Shown in pieces: positions 63,154-64,000 of a stretch of DNA of 64,000 nt (positions are counted from its first letter, which is position 1; each line of letters starts with the position of its first letter). The translations under genes and the position numbers were made by a program. Source of the DNA: Sporosarcina pasteurii. GTDB taxonomy: Bacteria; Bacillota; Bacilli; Bacillales_A; Planococcaceae. Location: positions 2,170,001 through 2,234,000 of the forward strand of contig NZ_CP160452.1 in assembly GCF_041295575.1 (NCBI RefSeq), read 5' to 3'. Under the pieces are notes generated by a model. That model was given only the letters and a program-made list of their open reading frames with translations, did not search any database and was not told where the DNA came from.

Positions 63154-63780
63154 ATGAATTCGAATCAATATTATTGGACAGCAGATGATTTCAATTTGTT
63201 CACAATAGAGGGGCTAGAGAACCGAATGGAAGCTTTGCAAACACTCGTACAACCTAAATTTGAATTACTCGGAAGGCGATTTGCAGATCTACTTTCCGCA
63301 CATGGAAGTGGCGAATTTTTCCCACATGTGGCAAAACATGCTCGCCGAACTGTCAATCCGCCCACAGATAGCTGGGTCGCAATTGCACCTTCTAAAAGAG
63401 GTTATAAGGCTTTACCTCATTTTCAAATTGGACTTTGGAAAACGCATCTTTTCATTATCATTGCGGTCATTTATGAAAATCCAGATAAAAAAGGAATCGC
63501 TGAAAGGCTTGAAAAAAACACCAATCAACTTCTAGCTTTACCGGATACATTTATCATTTCCGGTGATCATATGAAACCCGACGCTCAGTGCATCAGCAAA
63601 GAAGTTCTTGAAAAATTATTAACGAGACTTCAAACAATAAAGAAAGCCGAGTTCCTAGTTGGACGTCACTTAACAAAAGAAGTTGCCGTCAAAATGACCG
63701 AAGAACACTTTCTAGATTTTGCCGAGGAAACGATTGACGAACTTCTGCCCATATATGATATCATTGCCGGAAGATTGTAA
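63154..63780 (+). CDS. yktB: YktB family protein (UPF0637/DUF1054)
   Basis: Cytoplasmic protein (208 residues) of DUF1054. Diagnostic texts: WTADDFNLFTIEGLENRMEAL, PHVAKHARRTVNPPTDSWVAIAPSKRGYKALPHFQIGLWKTHLFII and LVGRHLTKEVAV. Function unknown. AAGGAG lies ahead of the ATG. It diverges from the ykzI-like gene. Confidence 0.93.
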   Translation: MNSNQYYWTADDFNLFTIEGLENRMEALQTLVQPKFELLGRRFADLLSAHGSGEFFPHVAKHARRTVNPPTDSWVAIAPSKRGYKALPHFQIGLWKTHLFIIIAVIYENPDKKGIAERLEKNTNQLLALPDTFIISGDHMKPDAQCISKEVLEKLLTRLQTIKKAEFLVGRHLTKEVAVKMTEEHFLDFAEETIDELLPIYDIIAGRL

Positions 63781-63881
63781 ATGACCAGAAATGATTGCTT
63801 ACGGTTAGTGTATGCAATTGCTTAAATTTATACCGATATACAAAGGATTATTTTAAAATAGCTGGATACTAATAAAAAAAT

Positions 63882-63911
63882 GTAGACAAAGTCAACGTGG
63901 ACTTTGTCTAC
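63882..63911 (-). terminator. Terminator of a minus-strand gene entering from the right
   Basis: A perfect 12-base stem GTAGACAAAGTC/GACTTTGTCTAC with a 6-base loop; on the minus strand it is followed by TTTTTTTATT. It ends a gene whose stop is probably at 63936. Confidence 0.85.
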
Positions 63912-63935
63912 TCATTTGATGTTCTCTATACATTT

Positions 63936-63998
63936 TTAAGTACCTTTGATGATTTTGTCACCTTCGCTATTTTGGGCTTCCCTCACAATCGGATAACT
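63936..63998 (-). CDS. Possible C-terminal end of a gene cut by the right edge
   Basis: One minus-strand frame runs open from the edge for 20 codons (SYPIVREAQNSEGDKIIKGT) to TAA, 24 bases before a strong terminator. The other two minus frames close sooner. Too little to name the product. Confidence 0.35.
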   Translation of the reverse strand, partial: SYPIVREAQNSEGDKIIKGT

Positions 63999-64000
63999 TC

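Overview
This window reads as a chromosomal segment of an AT-rich, spore-forming member of the Bacillales. Gene order follows the Bacillus subtilis divIVA-ylm-sigG/sigE-ftsZ-dcw-ylb-cta-pycA-ftsW-yla-ykt series. Missing and relocated murein genes, and a DAP-type murE standing alone, fit the Planococcaceae (Sporosarcina/Lysinibacillus relatives) best. That family placement is inference from gene order and protein resemblance, not from a search.

Layout. 1-21.4 kb: division and sporulation genes, all on the minus strand. Reading with transcription: mraZ, rsmH, ftsL, pbpB, spoVD, mraY, murD, spoVE, divIB, two DUF881 genes, sbp, ftsA, ftsZ, then spoIIGA-sigE-sigG and the ylm genes to divIVA. murE, murG and murB are absent from their usual places; a cluster of small hairpins lies between spoVE and divIB. 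21.5-29.7 kb: bshC, a DUF3397 gene, panE, a biotin-dependent acyl-CoA carboxylase operon with a crotonase-family gene, rpmF and yceD. 29.8-38.8 kb: tmcAL, a purine-riboswitch-controlled xpt-pbuX operon, ylbL, ylbJ, coaD, rsmD, an unrecognised secreted protein and ylbG. 38.9-44.4 kb: a GDPD-fold protein with a damaged active site, ylbF, a DAP-type murE diverging from an aspartokinase-like gene without ACT domains, ylbC and yugN. 44.5-53 kb: an AI-2E-family membrane protein and the caa3 oxidase genes ctaCDEF, ctaG, ctaB and ctaA. 53-64 kb: pycA, ftsW, ylaN, the yla genes, typA, an inositol-monophosphatase family gene and yktB.

How it works together. The left third builds the septum and the spore wall and carries the mother-cell and forespore sigma factors; matching sigma-F-like and sigma-E-like promoters lie before sigG and spoVD. 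The right half covers aerobic respiration (heme A synthesis, oxidase, pyruvate carboxylase) and translation upkeep.

The most interesting locus is 40.4-42.8 kb. A MurE with the DAP-specifying DNPR motif is paired with a feedback-domain-less aspartokinase-like protein. In relatives with L-lysine vegetative walls, the spore cortex uses meso-DAP, so this pair may be a sporulation-specific DAP branch. No CRISPR array, prophage, insertion sequence, rRNA or tRNA was seen.
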